A DNA stretch of 64,000 nucleotides from Lysinibacillus sp. OF-1 (lineage in GTDB: Bacteria; Bacillota; Bacilli; Bacillales_A; Planococcaceae), in contig NZ_CP102798.1 in the NCBI RefSeq assembly GCF_028356935.1, positions 3,844,001 to 3,908,000 of the forward strand, written 5' to 3'. The stretch's first letter is position 1, and each line of letters starts with the position of its first letter. Positions 37,035-45,723 of this stretch are shown here, in pieces. A program made the translations under genes and the position numbers. Under the pieces are notes generated by a model, which was not told where the DNA came from, did no database searches, and worked only from the letters and a program-made list of their open reading frames with translations.

Positions 37035-38027
37035 TTAATAAATTAATTGTAAAAAGTCCTCAGTTGAAATTCCACCAAAATATGTAGGAATATCGATATC
37101 TGCTAATGCCTTAGCAATGGCAGCTCTATCATAGTTTGTCCCAACTAAAAGCTGTTCTATATCAGCCATATCCCCTACACCAAAGAAGTCACCAAAAATA
37201 TGTGCCTCTTCAATCACACCATGATTAACTTCTAGGCGGATATCAATGCCACCTGTTGGGAAACGATGTGTTTTTTGAATATTAAAGCGTGGTGATTTCC
37301 CAAAATTCCACTCCCATGTTTGATAACGCTCTGCGGATAACTTGTGTATATTTGCCCAATCTTCCTCTGTTAACTCATAATAGCGAATATTTTCTTCTCC
37401 ACCGAAAATGGATTTCAAAACTTCAAGACGGAATTCTTCTACTGTCATTTGTTCTTTTAAAAACTCCGAAATATTTGCTACTCGTGAACGGATGGATTTG
37501 ATACCTTTTGATTCAATCTTATCTTTTTTGACTTTCAAAGCTGACACTACTGCATCAATTTCTGTATCAAACATTAATGTGCCGTGACTGAACATACGTC
37601 CTTTTGTAGAGAACTGAGCATTTCCAGAAACCTTTCGCCCTTCTGCTAGAATATCATTACGCCCTGAAAGCTCAGCATTGACACCCATTTTAGCTAGAGC
37701 ATCTACTACTGGCTGTGTGAATTTTTTATAATTCATAAAGCTATTACCATCATCATTTGTAATAAAGCTGAAGTTAAGATTCCCTAAATCATGATAGACA
37801 GCACCACCACCTGATAAACGACGCACAACAATAATGCCATTGTCCTCTACGTAGTCTGTATTGATTTCTTCAACTGTATTTTGGTTTTTACCGATAATAA
37901 TGGACGGTTGGTTAATATAAAAAAGAAGCACTGGCTCTTTCTCAACGTCCATTGTTTTTAATAAATACTCCTCAATAGCAAGGTTAATACGTGGATCATG
38001 GATCCCTTTATTATCAACGAAAATCAT
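37035..38027 (-). CDS. lplJ: Lipoate-protein ligase LplJ
   Basis: A 330-residue ligase that attaches lipoate to the E2 and GcvH lipoyl domains using ATP. The N-terminal catalytic domain holds RRLSGGGAVYHDLGNLNFSF (about 74-93) and the catalytic Lys in GRKVSGNAQF (about 130-139). A C-terminal accessory domain follows (about 250-330). Length matches B. subtilis LplJ. It is divergent from yhfH as in Bacillus. Confidence 0.94.
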   Translation of the reverse strand: MIFVDNKGIHDPRINLAIEEYLLKTMDVEKEPVLLFYINQPSIIIGKNQNTVEEINTDYVEDNGIIVVRRLSGGGAVYHDLGNLNFSFITNDDGNSFMNYKKFTQPVVDALAKMGVNAELSGRNDILAEGRKVSGNAQFSTKGRMFSHGTLMFDTEIDAVVSALKVKKDKIESKGIKSIRSRVANISEFLKEQMTVEEFRLEVLKSIFGGEENIRYYELTEEDWANIHKLSAERYQTWEWNFGKSPRFNIQKTHRFPTGGIDIRLEVNHGVIEEAHIFGDFFGVGDMADIEQLLVGTNYDRAAIAKALADIDIPTYFGGISTEDFLQLIY

Positions 38028-38085
38028 AGTTCACGTTTCCTCCTTCACAAATTATCCATATTTATTTTAACGTAAATTAGGCATT

Positions 38086-38119
38086 TTGTGTTGACGAAAA
38101 GCATCTGTTATAATACACT
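38086..38119 (+). promoter_or_regulatory. yhfH promoter
   Basis: Two overlapping choices: TTGTGT (38086-38091), 17 bp, extended TG-T-TATAAT (38109-38114); or TTGACG (38091-38096), 17 bp, TACACT (38114-38119). Either gives a start about 50 bases before the ATG. Confidence 0.55.
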
Positions 38120-38171
38120 AGGAAATATCAAAACAGTAATAGTACAGATGAACTTAAAGGAGGAGTCCACA

Positions 38172-38297
38172 ATGTTAGAAAACGTAGTTGAATTTTTCAA
38201 GAATTTACCTGCAAAGCAATGTACTGAGTGCGGTGAAAAAATGGAAGAACAAAGCGAATGCTACAGCAACACTTGTGAAAAATGTAACCACCTATAA
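38172..38297 (+). CDS. yhfH: YhfH family zinc-ribbon-like small protein (41 aa)
   Basis: A 41-residue protein whose N-terminus (MLENVVEFFKNLP) is an amphipathic helix, followed by a four-cysteine knuckle: CTEC at about 17-20 and CYSNTCEKC at about 30-38. Two CxxC-type pairs suggest zinc binding. AAGGAGG lies 8-9 bases before ATG 38172. This matches the YhfH family of Bacillus, next to lplJ in B. subtilis too. Its function is unknown. Confidence 0.88.
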   Translation: MLENVVEFFKNLPAKQCTECGEKMEEQSECYSNTCEKCNHL

Positions 38298-38319
38298 GCA
38301 TTTGCCTATACTGTAATTT

Positions 38320-38358
38320 GTCATGATTGCTACGTGCCCCACACGTAGCAATCATGAC
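38320..38358 (+). terminator. Long perfect hairpin after yhfH
   Basis: GTCATGATTGCTACGTG (38320-38336) pairs over all 17 bases with 38342-38358 across a 5-base loop. There is no T-run, so it may stabilise the mRNA rather than terminate. Confidence 0.6.
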
Positions 38359-38407
38359 ACACTTCATTACATTTGATGAACCCTTAATTAAATCTCTTAC
38401 ACTTACA

Positions 38408-38445
38408 AAAACAACAGCTGATACGCTCATATCAGCTGTTGTTTT
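38408..38445. terminator. Terminator before repeat copy 2
   Basis: AAAACAACAGCTGATA and its exact complement (16 bp, 6-base loop) end in a TTTT tract on both strands. The composite repeat begins directly after it, as copy 1 does after the clpP terminator. Confidence 0.8.
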
Positions 38446-38805
38446 ATGTTATTGAAAAAAGGTGGTGTCAAGGCGAGGGATTACTTTCCGTTCCGTCAGC
38501 GTCCTTTCCAGGGGGTGTCCGATGAGCCGCTTCACTCACTGCGTTCGCTCCAATCAAGCATGTGGAGAAGTGCTGCGTGACAACACCCCTCTATAAAATG
38601 AGTAGTGAACATCTTCCCTTGAACCTTTGCTAAAAAGTTAACATTTTTATAGATTGGCGTGGAAGGCTACTTGACTCCCGTGGGATAGCGAGACAGGCGA
38701 GCCTCTAAACGGAGCGGTTGCGGAGGAAGCAGCTCGCCCACAGGAAAGCCAACGGAAATCTATTTTCACCTTTCACAACTATGCTATTGATGGTTTTGTT
38801 TTTAT
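38446..38805. repeat. Composite palindromic intergenic repeat, copy 2
   Basis: About 360 bases related to 9641-10162. It starts with the same TGTTrTTGArAAAAGGTGrTGTCAA edge (r = A or G), keeps the left part of module I (GTCAGCGTCCTTTCCAGGGGG at about 38497) but lacks its right arm, and holds module II (38649-38763), closed by ATAGATT/AATCTAT. Sixty bases are identical to copy 1. The inner CAAGTAGCCT arm is deleted. It ends at the same GATGGTTTTGTTTTT edge. The following 110 bases up to the yhgE terminator show nothing that I can name. Confidence 0.75.
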
Positions 38806-38914
38806 TTATATAGAGAGATATTGTGCATTTAGTGGAGACTCCAATAGGGCTAGCGTGCAAGGAAAACGCCAATTCATAGAGAAAACCAATAGTTGTCTAT
38901 ATATCCTTTTACCA

Positions 38915-38953
38915 AAAGAAGCACTCACCGAATAATCGATGAGTGCTTCAAAT
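38915..38953 (-). terminator. yhgE terminator
   Basis: GAAGCACTCA (38918-38927) and TGAGTGCTTC (38940-38949), 10-bp stem with T-rich sequence on the minus strand, about 10 bases beyond the stop. Confidence 0.8.
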
Positions 38954-38959
38954 GTATTA

Positions 38960-41149
38960 TTAGTTTTCTTCTGCTACTTTAGAGTAACGTTTGTTGTGAA
39001 GTAGCATGAAGTAACCGAATGTAATGGCTAAGAATGCTACTAAGAATCCAGCTAGAACACCATAGTTTTGCATTAAGAATGTCATATCACCAGTTGAAAT
39101 ACTTGATTTAAATGCTTGAACCGTATATGTCATTGGTAAAAGCTTGTTAAATACTTGTAATGGTGATGGAATTAATTCTAGTGGGAACGTACCTGCACTT
39201 GTTGTTAATTGTAAAATTAACACAACAATTGCGATGAAACGTCCTGGATCACCAAAGATCGAAACAAGCATTTGAATTAAGGCTAAAAATACATAGCTTG
39301 TTAATAATGCCGTTATGATAAAGTAGCCCATGTTATTTACTTCAAGTCCTAGACCCCATTTTACAATACCTACTGTTAGTAATGTTTGCACTAAACCTAC
39401 AACGGCTAATACAGTCACTTTACTTGTAAACCAAGCTGCACCATTTTTTGGTCGGATAGCTGGTTCAACAAATGGGAACACAATCGAAATTAATAATGCC
39501 CCTACAAATAAGCCAAGAGAAATGAAGTATGGTGCAAAACCTGTACCATAGTTTGGAACATGGTTTACAGACTCTTTTTCAACCTCTACTGGACTACCTA
39601 CCATATCATACGTGTCTTGATTTGCTTTGACCTCATTTGCTTTTTCACTAGCCTCACCTAGTTTGCTAGATAACGTTGTCGTACCATCTGCAAGCTCTGT
39701 AGAACCATCTGCAAGTGTTGCGGAACCTTGTGCTAGCTCACCAGATTTCGAAGCAAGCGTAGAAGTACCTTGATTTAATGTTGTTGTACCATTTGCTAAT
39801 TCATTTAATCCAGATGCTAATGTTTTTGAACCTGTTACAGCTGTATTCACACCTGCATGTAGTTCACCTAATTTTGCAGCTAATGTCGCATTACCTGCTT
39901 GTAGACCTTTTGCACCTTCCATTAAAGCATTGCTTTTAGCTGTTAATGCGTTTGCACCAGCTAATACTTCTGCCTGACCTGCTGCAATTTGACTTGCACC
40001 AGAGCTTACTTGATTAGCACCAGCCTGTAATTTTTCTGTACCAGCAGATAAAGATGTTAAGCCGTTATGCACGCTAGCACTACCAGCTTGCAGCTCTGCT
40101 AATGTTTGCTTTAATCCTGCTGCTTGTTCCTCAGGCATTGAAGCCATCATCGTTTGTAATTGGCTAGATAAGGCTGTAATGCCTGCCTCCACTTTCGCAG
40201 AACCAGCTGTTAATTGGTTGGCTGCACCATTTAATGCACCTGCATTTTCAGCAATAGAAGCTGCGCCTGCACTAATTTGTTGTTGTTTATCGTTTAAAGT
40301 GTTTAAACCTGCCCCAACTTTTGCAACACCTTGAGTATATTGTGATAACCCTTGTTCAAGACTAGTTGCACCATTTGCTGCTTGCTGTGCACCTTGTTGT
40401 AATTGGACAGTACCATCTTGTAGTTTGACTAAACCGCTTGATAAATCATTCGCACCTTTCGCAGCATCTCCAGCACCTTTTGTCAGTTTATCTGTCCCAT
40501 TCGACAGTTCAACTGTGCTTGAAGCTAATTGCTCTAGATAGCCTTTTAAATCTTTTGCACCATTTGCTACTTTTTGTGCACCCTCATCTAACTTATTCGA
40601 GCCATCAGCTGCCTCTGTAAAGCCATCTCCAAGTGTTGCAATGGAATCAAATAATTTTTCAGCATACGTTGCTGATACTTGTGAATTTACTTCAGCACGG
40701 ACACGATCCATTGCAGTCTCACCAATTTGAGCACCAAGGAAGTTAAGACCTTCATTTGGAATGTAGTTCATCACTAATTTCGAAGGTTTGTCATCTAATA
40801 ATGTTGTAGCATGCTCAGAGAAATTTGTTGGAATTTCTAAAATCATATAATAATCACGACTATTTAAGCCTTTTTCAGCTTCATCTTTTGAAACCTCTAT
40901 AAAGTTAAATTGTTCGCTATCTATCAATTTATCAACTAAGGTATCCCCCAAGTCTAATTTAACGCCATCCATCTCAGCACCAGTATCCTCATTAACTACA
41001 GCTACTGGGAGATTAGGAAGCCCTGCATAAGGATCCCAAAACGCCCATAAAAACATACCTGCATACATTACTGGAATAAATAATACAGCAATGATTGAAA
41101 CAAGCATTTTTCTTGTTTTAAAGATCTTCAGCCACTCAGCTTTAATCAT
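38960..41149 (-). CDS. yhgE: YhgE/Pip family membrane protein
   Basis: A 729-residue YhgE/Pip protein. One N-terminal membrane helix (about 15-37) is followed by the Pip domain (LPVAVVNEDTGAEMDG, about 48-63), a long extracellular stretch (about 175-510) of leucine/glycine repeats of the type LxxGAxxLxxG that should form a rod, and a C-terminal block of five to six helices (about 540-720). It is related to the ESX-secretion protein EsaA and to phage receptor Pip. It is controlled with the TetR gene next to it, as in B. subtilis yhgD-yhgE. Substrate unknown. Confidence 0.92.
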   Translation of the reverse strand: MIKAEWLKIFKTRKMLVSIIAVLFIPVMYAGMFLWAFWDPYAGLPNLPVAVVNEDTGAEMDGVKLDLGDTLVDKLIDSEQFNFIEVSKDEAEKGLNSRDYYMILEIPTNFSEHATTLLDDKPSKLVMNYIPNEGLNFLGAQIGETAMDRVRAEVNSQVSATYAEKLFDSIATLGDGFTEAADGSNKLDEGAQKVANGAKDLKGYLEQLASSTVELSNGTDKLTKGAGDAAKGANDLSSGLVKLQDGTVQLQQGAQQAANGATSLEQGLSQYTQGVAKVGAGLNTLNDKQQQISAGAASIAENAGALNGAANQLTAGSAKVEAGITALSSQLQTMMASMPEEQAAGLKQTLAELQAGSASVHNGLTSLSAGTEKLQAGANQVSSGASQIAAGQAEVLAGANALTAKSNALMEGAKGLQAGNATLAAKLGELHAGVNTAVTGSKTLASGLNELANGTTTLNQGTSTLASKSGELAQGSATLADGSTELADGTTTLSSKLGEASEKANEVKANQDTYDMVGSPVEVEKESVNHVPNYGTGFAPYFISLGLFVGALLISIVFPFVEPAIRPKNGAAWFTSKVTVLAVVGLVQTLLTVGIVKWGLGLEVNNMGYFIITALLTSYVFLALIQMLVSIFGDPGRFIAIVVLILQLTTSAGTFPLELIPSPLQVFNKLLPMTYTVQAFKSSISTGDMTFLMQNYGVLAGFLVAFLAITFGYFMLLHNKRYSKVAEEN

Positions 41150-41174
41150 ATAATATCCTCACTCCTAAACTATT

Positions 41175-41197
41175 TGACCGAAAACGTCATTTGGTCA
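41175..41197. promoter_or_regulatory. Candidate YhgD operator upstream of yhgE
   Basis: TGACC-N13-GGTCA, 23 bp, lies 26 bases before the yhgE start. In inverted orientation it agrees with the site upstream of yhgD at 18 of 23 positions. Confidence 0.6.
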
Positions 41198-41281
41198 TTT
41201 TCATTCAAAAAAAATAGTCAACCTCGGCAATTTTGCAAAAAGACACTTGATTCGACACTTTTATATCTGTCTTTTACCGAA

Positions 41282-41854
41282 TCAAGTTAGAATCAAACCT
41301 CGAAAGATTGTTTCCTTGAAAAGATTAAGAATCTTTTCTTCAGGGATTACATCACCGTGTAACTCATGCCAATCGACAACAAAAGCAAGATATGCCTTTA
41401 ACAATAAGTAACCGACCAGTTCTGCATCGCAATCTCTAATTTCACCTTTTTTAATACGACGCTGTATTAACTCTGAAACATACGATAAGATTTCTGTTTC
41501 GATGCGAAGTAGCACCTGTTTAACAGCTGGTGTTCGTAATTCTTTTTCTTCCTCGATTAGCTTTGCAAATAAAAGATGTTTTTCACGGAACTGTAGCATT
41601 TTCATTAAAGCATTATGCGCATTATCCATAAAGCTTGCTGATGCATCCAACACTGCATCTGCTTCCGCCTTCATCTCTCGTACAAGTGACATAGCAATCT
41701 CTTGAAATAAAATTTCTTTATTTGCAAAGAATGTATAAATCGTACCTTTACCGACATTAGCGATTTTCGCCACTTGCTCCATCGTTGTTGCTTTGTAGCC
41801 AAACAATGTAAAAGATTTTGCAGCTGCTTCAAGAATTTCCTGCCTACGATCCAT
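41282..41854 (-). CDS. yhgD: TetR family regulator (YhgD-like)
   Basis: A 190-residue TetR repressor. The N-terminal helix-turn-helix (about 5-50) reads ILEAAAKSFTLFGYKATTMEQ and continues IANVGKGTIYTFFANKE; the rest is an all-helical ligand and dimer domain. ATG 41852-41854 is preferred because AAAGGATG lies 6 bases upstream; an ATG 9 bases earlier overlaps that site. It lies directly upstream of yhgE, with matching palindromes before both genes, so it probably represses itself and yhgE. The inducer is unknown. Confidence 0.9.
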   Translation of the reverse strand: MDRRQEILEAAAKSFTLFGYKATTMEQVAKIANVGKGTIYTFFANKEILFQEIAMSLVREMKAEADAVLDASASFMDNAHNALMKMLQFREKHLLFAKLIEEEKELRTPAVKQVLLRIETEILSYVSELIQRRIKKGEIRDCDAELVGYLLLKAYLAFVVDWHELHGDVIPEEKILNLFKETIFRGLILT

Positions 41855-41909
41855 TAGTAACATCCTTTCTTGTTAGGTTATGTACCTCTAATGTACACTT
41901 CAATAAAAA

Positions 41910-41940
41910 TGACCAGAAAACCATTTCGGTCATCTGGTCA
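41910..41940. promoter_or_regulatory. Candidate YhgD operator upstream of yhgD
   Basis: TGACC-N13-GGTCA (41910-41932) is nested in a second palindrome, TGACCAGA-N15-TCTGGTCA (41910-41940). It begins 56 bases upstream of the yhgD start. Confidence 0.6.
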
Positions 41941-41975
41941 TTATCATATTCCTATTTTTAAAAAAATGCAAGCAT

Positions 41976-42500
41976 TTAATGATGATTTTTTTCATCTTTT
42001 TCTTCGTCATCATGATCAGCATCATTTGACGTACCATTACCATGATTCATCATATTGTTATCCATGCTGTTATTAGATTTCTCATCCTCTGGTAAAACCT
42101 GTGTCATATCTGGGCTACCAGCAATAATTTGCTGCTTTGGCATATTATGAACACCATTAGCTGTAGTATGTGCATACATATAGTAAACACCGTCATGATC
42201 GAATGTAGTCGTTGCTTTATAGACGCCGTCTTTTTCTAATTTCCCATCAATCATTTGTCCTTCATCACGTTTCCCTGATTCCCAAACTTCGAATTCTACT
42301 ACAGCATCATCAACGTTTTCTCCACCTTGTTCAACGTGTGCCGCCAGCTCAATTGTTTCATTGAGTACTACCTCTTTTGGTGTTAAAATCTCTACCTCTG
42401 GAATTTGAGGTACAACTGGTTCTGGTAAAGCCTCTTTTTTTTCTCCACATCCTACTAATAATGTAGGCACTGCAATTAGCGCGAATAACCACTTTTTCAT
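41976..42500 (-). CDS. YtkA-like lipoprotein with His/Asp-rich tail
   Basis: A 174-residue lipoprotein: signal peptide with lipobox LLVGC (Cys about 18), an Ig-like YtkA/FixH-type beta domain (about 40-120; VEFEVWESG, GVYKATTTFDHDGVYYMYAHTT), and a tail (about 130-174) rich in Asn, Asp, Glu and His, ending in a His pair. The tail could bind copper or another metal. It lies 3 bases after the histidine kinase gene, with GGAGG upstream. The role is inferred as a surface sensor or metal-handling partner of that kinase. Confidence 0.85.
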   Translation of the reverse strand: MKKWLFALIAVPTLLVGCGEKKEALPEPVVPQIPEVEILTPKEVVLNETIELAAHVEQGGENVDDAVVEFEVWESGKRDEGQMIDGKLEKDGVYKATTTFDHDGVYYMYAHTTANGVHNMPKQQIIAGSPDMTQVLPEDEKSNNSMDNNMMNHGNGTSNDADHDDEEKDEKNHH

Positions 42501-42503
42501 CTT

Positions 42504-43892
42504 TTAATCCTCCATTAATGGCAACCGGATTTTAACGGTTGTGCCTTTTTCAACAACACTTTCAATTTCTAACGATCCCTGTAACTGCTTTAATAACTGT
42601 TCAACAATGGATAACCCTAATCCACTACCACCGTCTGCACGACTCCGTGCTTTGTTAACACGATAAAATCGCTCTGTGACATGTGATAAATCCTCGGATG
42701 GAATACCGATTCCATAATCCTTGATTGTAATTTGTGCACTGCCAGTCTTTTCAACAGCAACAATTTCCACCTTAGAATTTTCATACGAGTAATTAATTGC
42801 ATTTTCAATAATATTAATAAAGATTTGCTTTAGCTTTACTTCATCCGCTTCAATAATGAGCGCATCATCTACATCTACATGTAATGTTATGTTCTTTTTA
42901 TCTGCTTGATGTGTTAGGATTTTTTGAACCTCTCGCAATGTCTCTCCTAGTGGAATAGGGTATAAAACTAAATTGGTTTGTTCATTTTCTGTTCTTGCCA
43001 GTTGAAGTAATTCGTTTGTTAACCGCTCCATTCGATTCGCCTCACGGACGATCAACTGTATGGTATCTTCTTTTTGACTTTCTGTAATGATGCCATTTTG
43101 CATAGCCTCGCTATAGCCTTTTACATAGCTTATAGGTGTGCGTAATTCATGCGAAACGGTTGCTAGAAACGTTTTTTGTGCTTCATCCTCCTGCTGAATG
43201 GCCTCTGCCATTTTATTAAAGGTACTAGATAATTTACCAATTTCATCTCGTGAATTGACAGGCACACGTGTCTCATAATTCCCATAGGACATCTGTTCCA
43301 CTGCAAGTTGTAAATCGTTTAATGGTCGCATAATGTGCCGGATACCTTTATAAATCAAATAGCTAGCCACTACTAAAAATATGAAAGCACTAATAAACAA
43401 CAAAATCACGCCACTATTAGCTAACTCACTAATTTTGGCTAATGGGAAATAAATATAAATGATACCCTCTAATCGATTTTGATCAACGAGCGGTATAACT
43501 ACGGAAATAAGTTGTCGATCAAACCGTGGCTCATATCCAATTTTTTGCACATATTTTCCTGCTAATAATTTCTGTCTTTCCTCAGGGCCAATCAGGGTCT
43601 CATAATCTATATCAAATGGAACACAGGCACTTAACTCACGTGGATTCCTTACCGCAAATATATTTAAATTTGAGTAATCATTAAATTGTTCAATATCTGC
43701 AATAAATTCATCCGTCACCTTCCCATTGTCATACATGGTCTGTAGCTTCAAGCCAACTTCGACCATTGTCTCTTCTGTATCTTGTACATATAAACGTTGA
43801 TACAAAAAGTTTGTGAGAACATACATAAAGACAACGGTAATGATTAAAAATGCAAAAATTAACAACCAAATGCGAGTGGCAATCTTTTTCAT
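42504..43892 (-). CDS. Membrane histidine kinase with extracellular sensor domain
   Basis: A 462-residue kinase: membrane helix 1 (about 8-30), an extracytoplasmic domain of about 130 residues, helix 2 (about 165-185), a HAMP linker, then H-box SHELRTPISYV (about 244-254), N-box NAINYSYE, G1 DYGIGIP, F-box ERFYRVNKARSR and G2 GSGLGLSIV. The ATG overlaps the regulator stop (ATGA). It is flanked by two lipoproteins of the same operon, which is unusual and suggests that they modulate sensing. Confidence 0.93.
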   Translation of the reverse strand: MKKIATRIWLLIFAFLIITVVFMYVLTNFLYQRLYVQDTEETMVEVGLKLQTMYDNGKVTDEFIADIEQFNDYSNLNIFAVRNPRELSACVPFDIDYETLIGPEERQKLLAGKYVQKIGYEPRFDRQLISVVIPLVDQNRLEGIIYIYFPLAKISELANSGVILLFISAFIFLVVASYLIYKGIRHIMRPLNDLQLAVEQMSYGNYETRVPVNSRDEIGKLSSTFNKMAEAIQQEDEAQKTFLATVSHELRTPISYVKGYSEAMQNGIITESQKEDTIQLIVREANRMERLTNELLQLARTENEQTNLVLYPIPLGETLREVQKILTHQADKKNITLHVDVDDALIIEADEVKLKQIFINIIENAINYSYENSKVEIVAVEKTGSAQITIKDYGIGIPSEDLSHVTERFYRVNKARSRADGGSGLGLSIVEQLLKQLQGSLEIESVVEKGTTVKIRLPLMED

Positions 43893-44575
43893 TCGCCAGG
43901 ATCAAAGCGATAGCCCACTCCCCAAACGGTTTGAATATGCGCAGCCGCATCCTTTCCAAGCTTAATTCGTAAAGTTTTAATATGTGTATCGACCGTGCGT
44001 GTGCCTCCTACATAATCAATATCCCAAATACGCTCTAGTAATTGCTCTCTCGTATAGGCATTTCCCGGATTTTTCATAAATAAGTGCAATAGCTCAAATT
44101 CCTTTAAGGTAAGCGGAATACTCTTTCCATCAACAGATACTTTACGTGCAATTTCGTCTATTTTAATAGGACCAATAATCACGTACTTTTGCTGTAGCTC
44201 TGTAATATTCGCGCCACTTCTTCTTAATACAGCATAAATTCTCGCCACTAGTTCGTCATGTGTAAAAGGCTTAACAATATAGTCATCTCCACCAAGTGTA
44301 AGACCTTTCACCTTGTCCTCATTGGCATCACGTGCTGTCAGGAAAATAATCGGTACATTGGACATAGCACGAATACTTTGACAAACGACAAAGCCATCTT
44401 CATGGGGCATCATCACATCAAGTAATACTAAATCAATATTTTCACGTACTATCACATCATAAGCCTCAGTACCACTTGCGGCAGTAAATGTCTCTATATC
44501 CGAATTATTTAGCATCATCTCAATTAAATTACGCATATCCTGCTCATCATCAACTATTAACACAGTTGTCATCAT
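43889..44575 (-). CDS. OmpR-family response regulator
   Basis: A 228-residue regulator. Receiver: acidic pair VDDEQ (about 8-12), phospho-acceptor Asp in LVLLDVMMP (about 53), Thr in IFLTARD, Lys in IVKPF. Winged-helix domain in the last 100 residues (TLKEFELLHLFMKN; end VWGVGYRF). Two adjacent ATG codons overlap the lipoprotein stop; the second has better spacing to GGGAGGA. It pairs with the kinase that follows. Confidence 0.94.
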   Translation of the reverse strand: MMTTVLIVDDEQDMRNLIEMMLNNSDIETFTAASGTEAYDVIVRENIDLVLLDVMMPHEDGFVVCQSIRAMSNVPIIFLTARDANEDKVKGLTLGGDDYIVKPFTHDELVARIYAVLRRSGANITELQQKYVIIGPIKIDEIARKVSVDGKSIPLTLKEFELLHLFMKNPGNAYTREQLLERIWDIDYVGGTRTVDTHIKTLRIKLGKDAAAHIQTVWGVGYRFDPGE

Positions 44576-45531
44576 TGTTCCTCCCTTACTAACAGTTGAA
44601 AAGCACCTTTCCCTACATCAACTGTTTTTTCCTTCTGATCACCCTTTATAAAGTACAATGTGTGATCGTCATAACCAGCGACAACAATATAGTCTTTAAA
44701 CTGGTTCACTACAAAGGGATTTGCACCAACCTCTTGGTGCCATTTAATATGGCCATCAAAATCAGCAACATACAACTCATTGTGACCATGACTTACAACA
44801 AGAACGGCATCCTTGGTCTTTTTTAACCCTACTGGCATTAAAGGCATATCAATCTCTCCGTTCAGATGGCCAGTAGTCAAATCATATTTTTTAACGGAGC
44901 TGTTGGGCTTACTTCCTTCCCCATGCCCACCTACCCATAGCTCATGTGTCTCTTCTAAAATAGCTATGCCATGTGCGGATTTTTGAATTGGCCACTCTTG
45001 TTCAATGGTCAAATCCTTCATGTTTAACACTGATAATTTTGTATCTTTAAAATTAATAACATACAGTTTATCTTTATACGATGCCATTGACATAGGATAA
45101 TTGCCAAGTTGTTGTCTGACTAGTTCATCTCCCTTTTGATCAAAGCTTGTCACCGTATTCGTTTTACTATTCGTTATAAAAAATTGCTTAATGTTGTCAT
45201 CATAGTACACATTCGTTGTACCGATCTCTACTTTTTTGGAATAGCGCTTTTCTCCGGTCGATAATGTATAGACGTCGATATTATTTAATTGGTGTCCATA
45301 CAATAAGATTTGGTCATTCCCTAACAGTATTGCCCCAGAATAAGCTTTATCAAATGACCAAGTAACAAATACATTGCCATCTTCATCAATAAAATCTAAT
45401 GATGGTTCTTGTATGTTTAACGAAGCTATAAAATTCCGATCCCTTTCAATGGGTTCATATGATTTTTCAGTACAACCTGCTAACCATATAATTTGTAGTA
45501 ACGAAAAAATGAAGAATGCCCATTTTTTCAA
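44572..45531 (-). CDS. Beta-propeller lipoprotein upstream of a two-component system
   Basis: A 319-residue lipoprotein with lipobox IWLAGC (Cys about 20). The rest is a YncE/NHL-like beta-propeller: repeated four-strand units such as VYTLSTGEKRYSKKV, KLYVINFKDTKLSVLNM, and VGGHGEGSKPNSSVKKYDL. Such domains bind ligands or proteins at the cell surface. The start was set to TTG at 45529-45531 because AGAGGTG lies 6 bases upstream. First gene of the operon propeller-regulator-kinase-YtkA-like. Function unknown; an envelope-signal role is inferred. Confidence 0.82.
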   Translation of the reverse strand: MKKWAFFIFSLLQIIWLAGCTEKSYEPIERDRNFIASLNIQEPSLDFIDEDGNVFVTWSFDKAYSGAILLGNDQILLYGHQLNNIDVYTLSTGEKRYSKKVEIGTTNVYYDDNIKQFFITNSKTNTVTSFDQKGDELVRQQLGNYPMSMASYKDKLYVINFKDTKLSVLNMKDLTIEQEWPIQKSAHGIAILEETHELWVGGHGEGSKPNSSVKKYDLTTGHLNGEIDMPLMPVGLKKTKDAVLVVSHGHNELYVADFDGHIKWHQEVGANPFVVNQFKDYIVVAGYDDHTLYFIKGDQKEKTVDVGKGAFQLLVREEQ

Positions 45532-45667
45532 CTTTATCACCTCTGCCCCTTTACTATACTTCACAATTGTGAAATTCGGGTGAAACTTGGAAGGTAAATT
45601 TATGACAAACCATAAAAATACTTTTCACATTTCAAACTCACGAACCACCTCTCAGTTCAATCATCCA

Positions 45668-45695
45668 ACCCATACTGTCAGCGTTACATATACTA
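45668..45695 (+). promoter_or_regulatory. Sigma-K-like promoter of the glycosyltransferase gene
   Basis: AC, 17 bp, CATATACTA (45687-45695) fits the late mother-cell sigma-K consensus AC-N16/17-CATANNNTA. It lies about 30 bases before the GTG start. Confidence 0.55.
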
Positions 45696-45723
45696 CAAAG
45701 ATACTGGTAAGGAGGAATATAGC

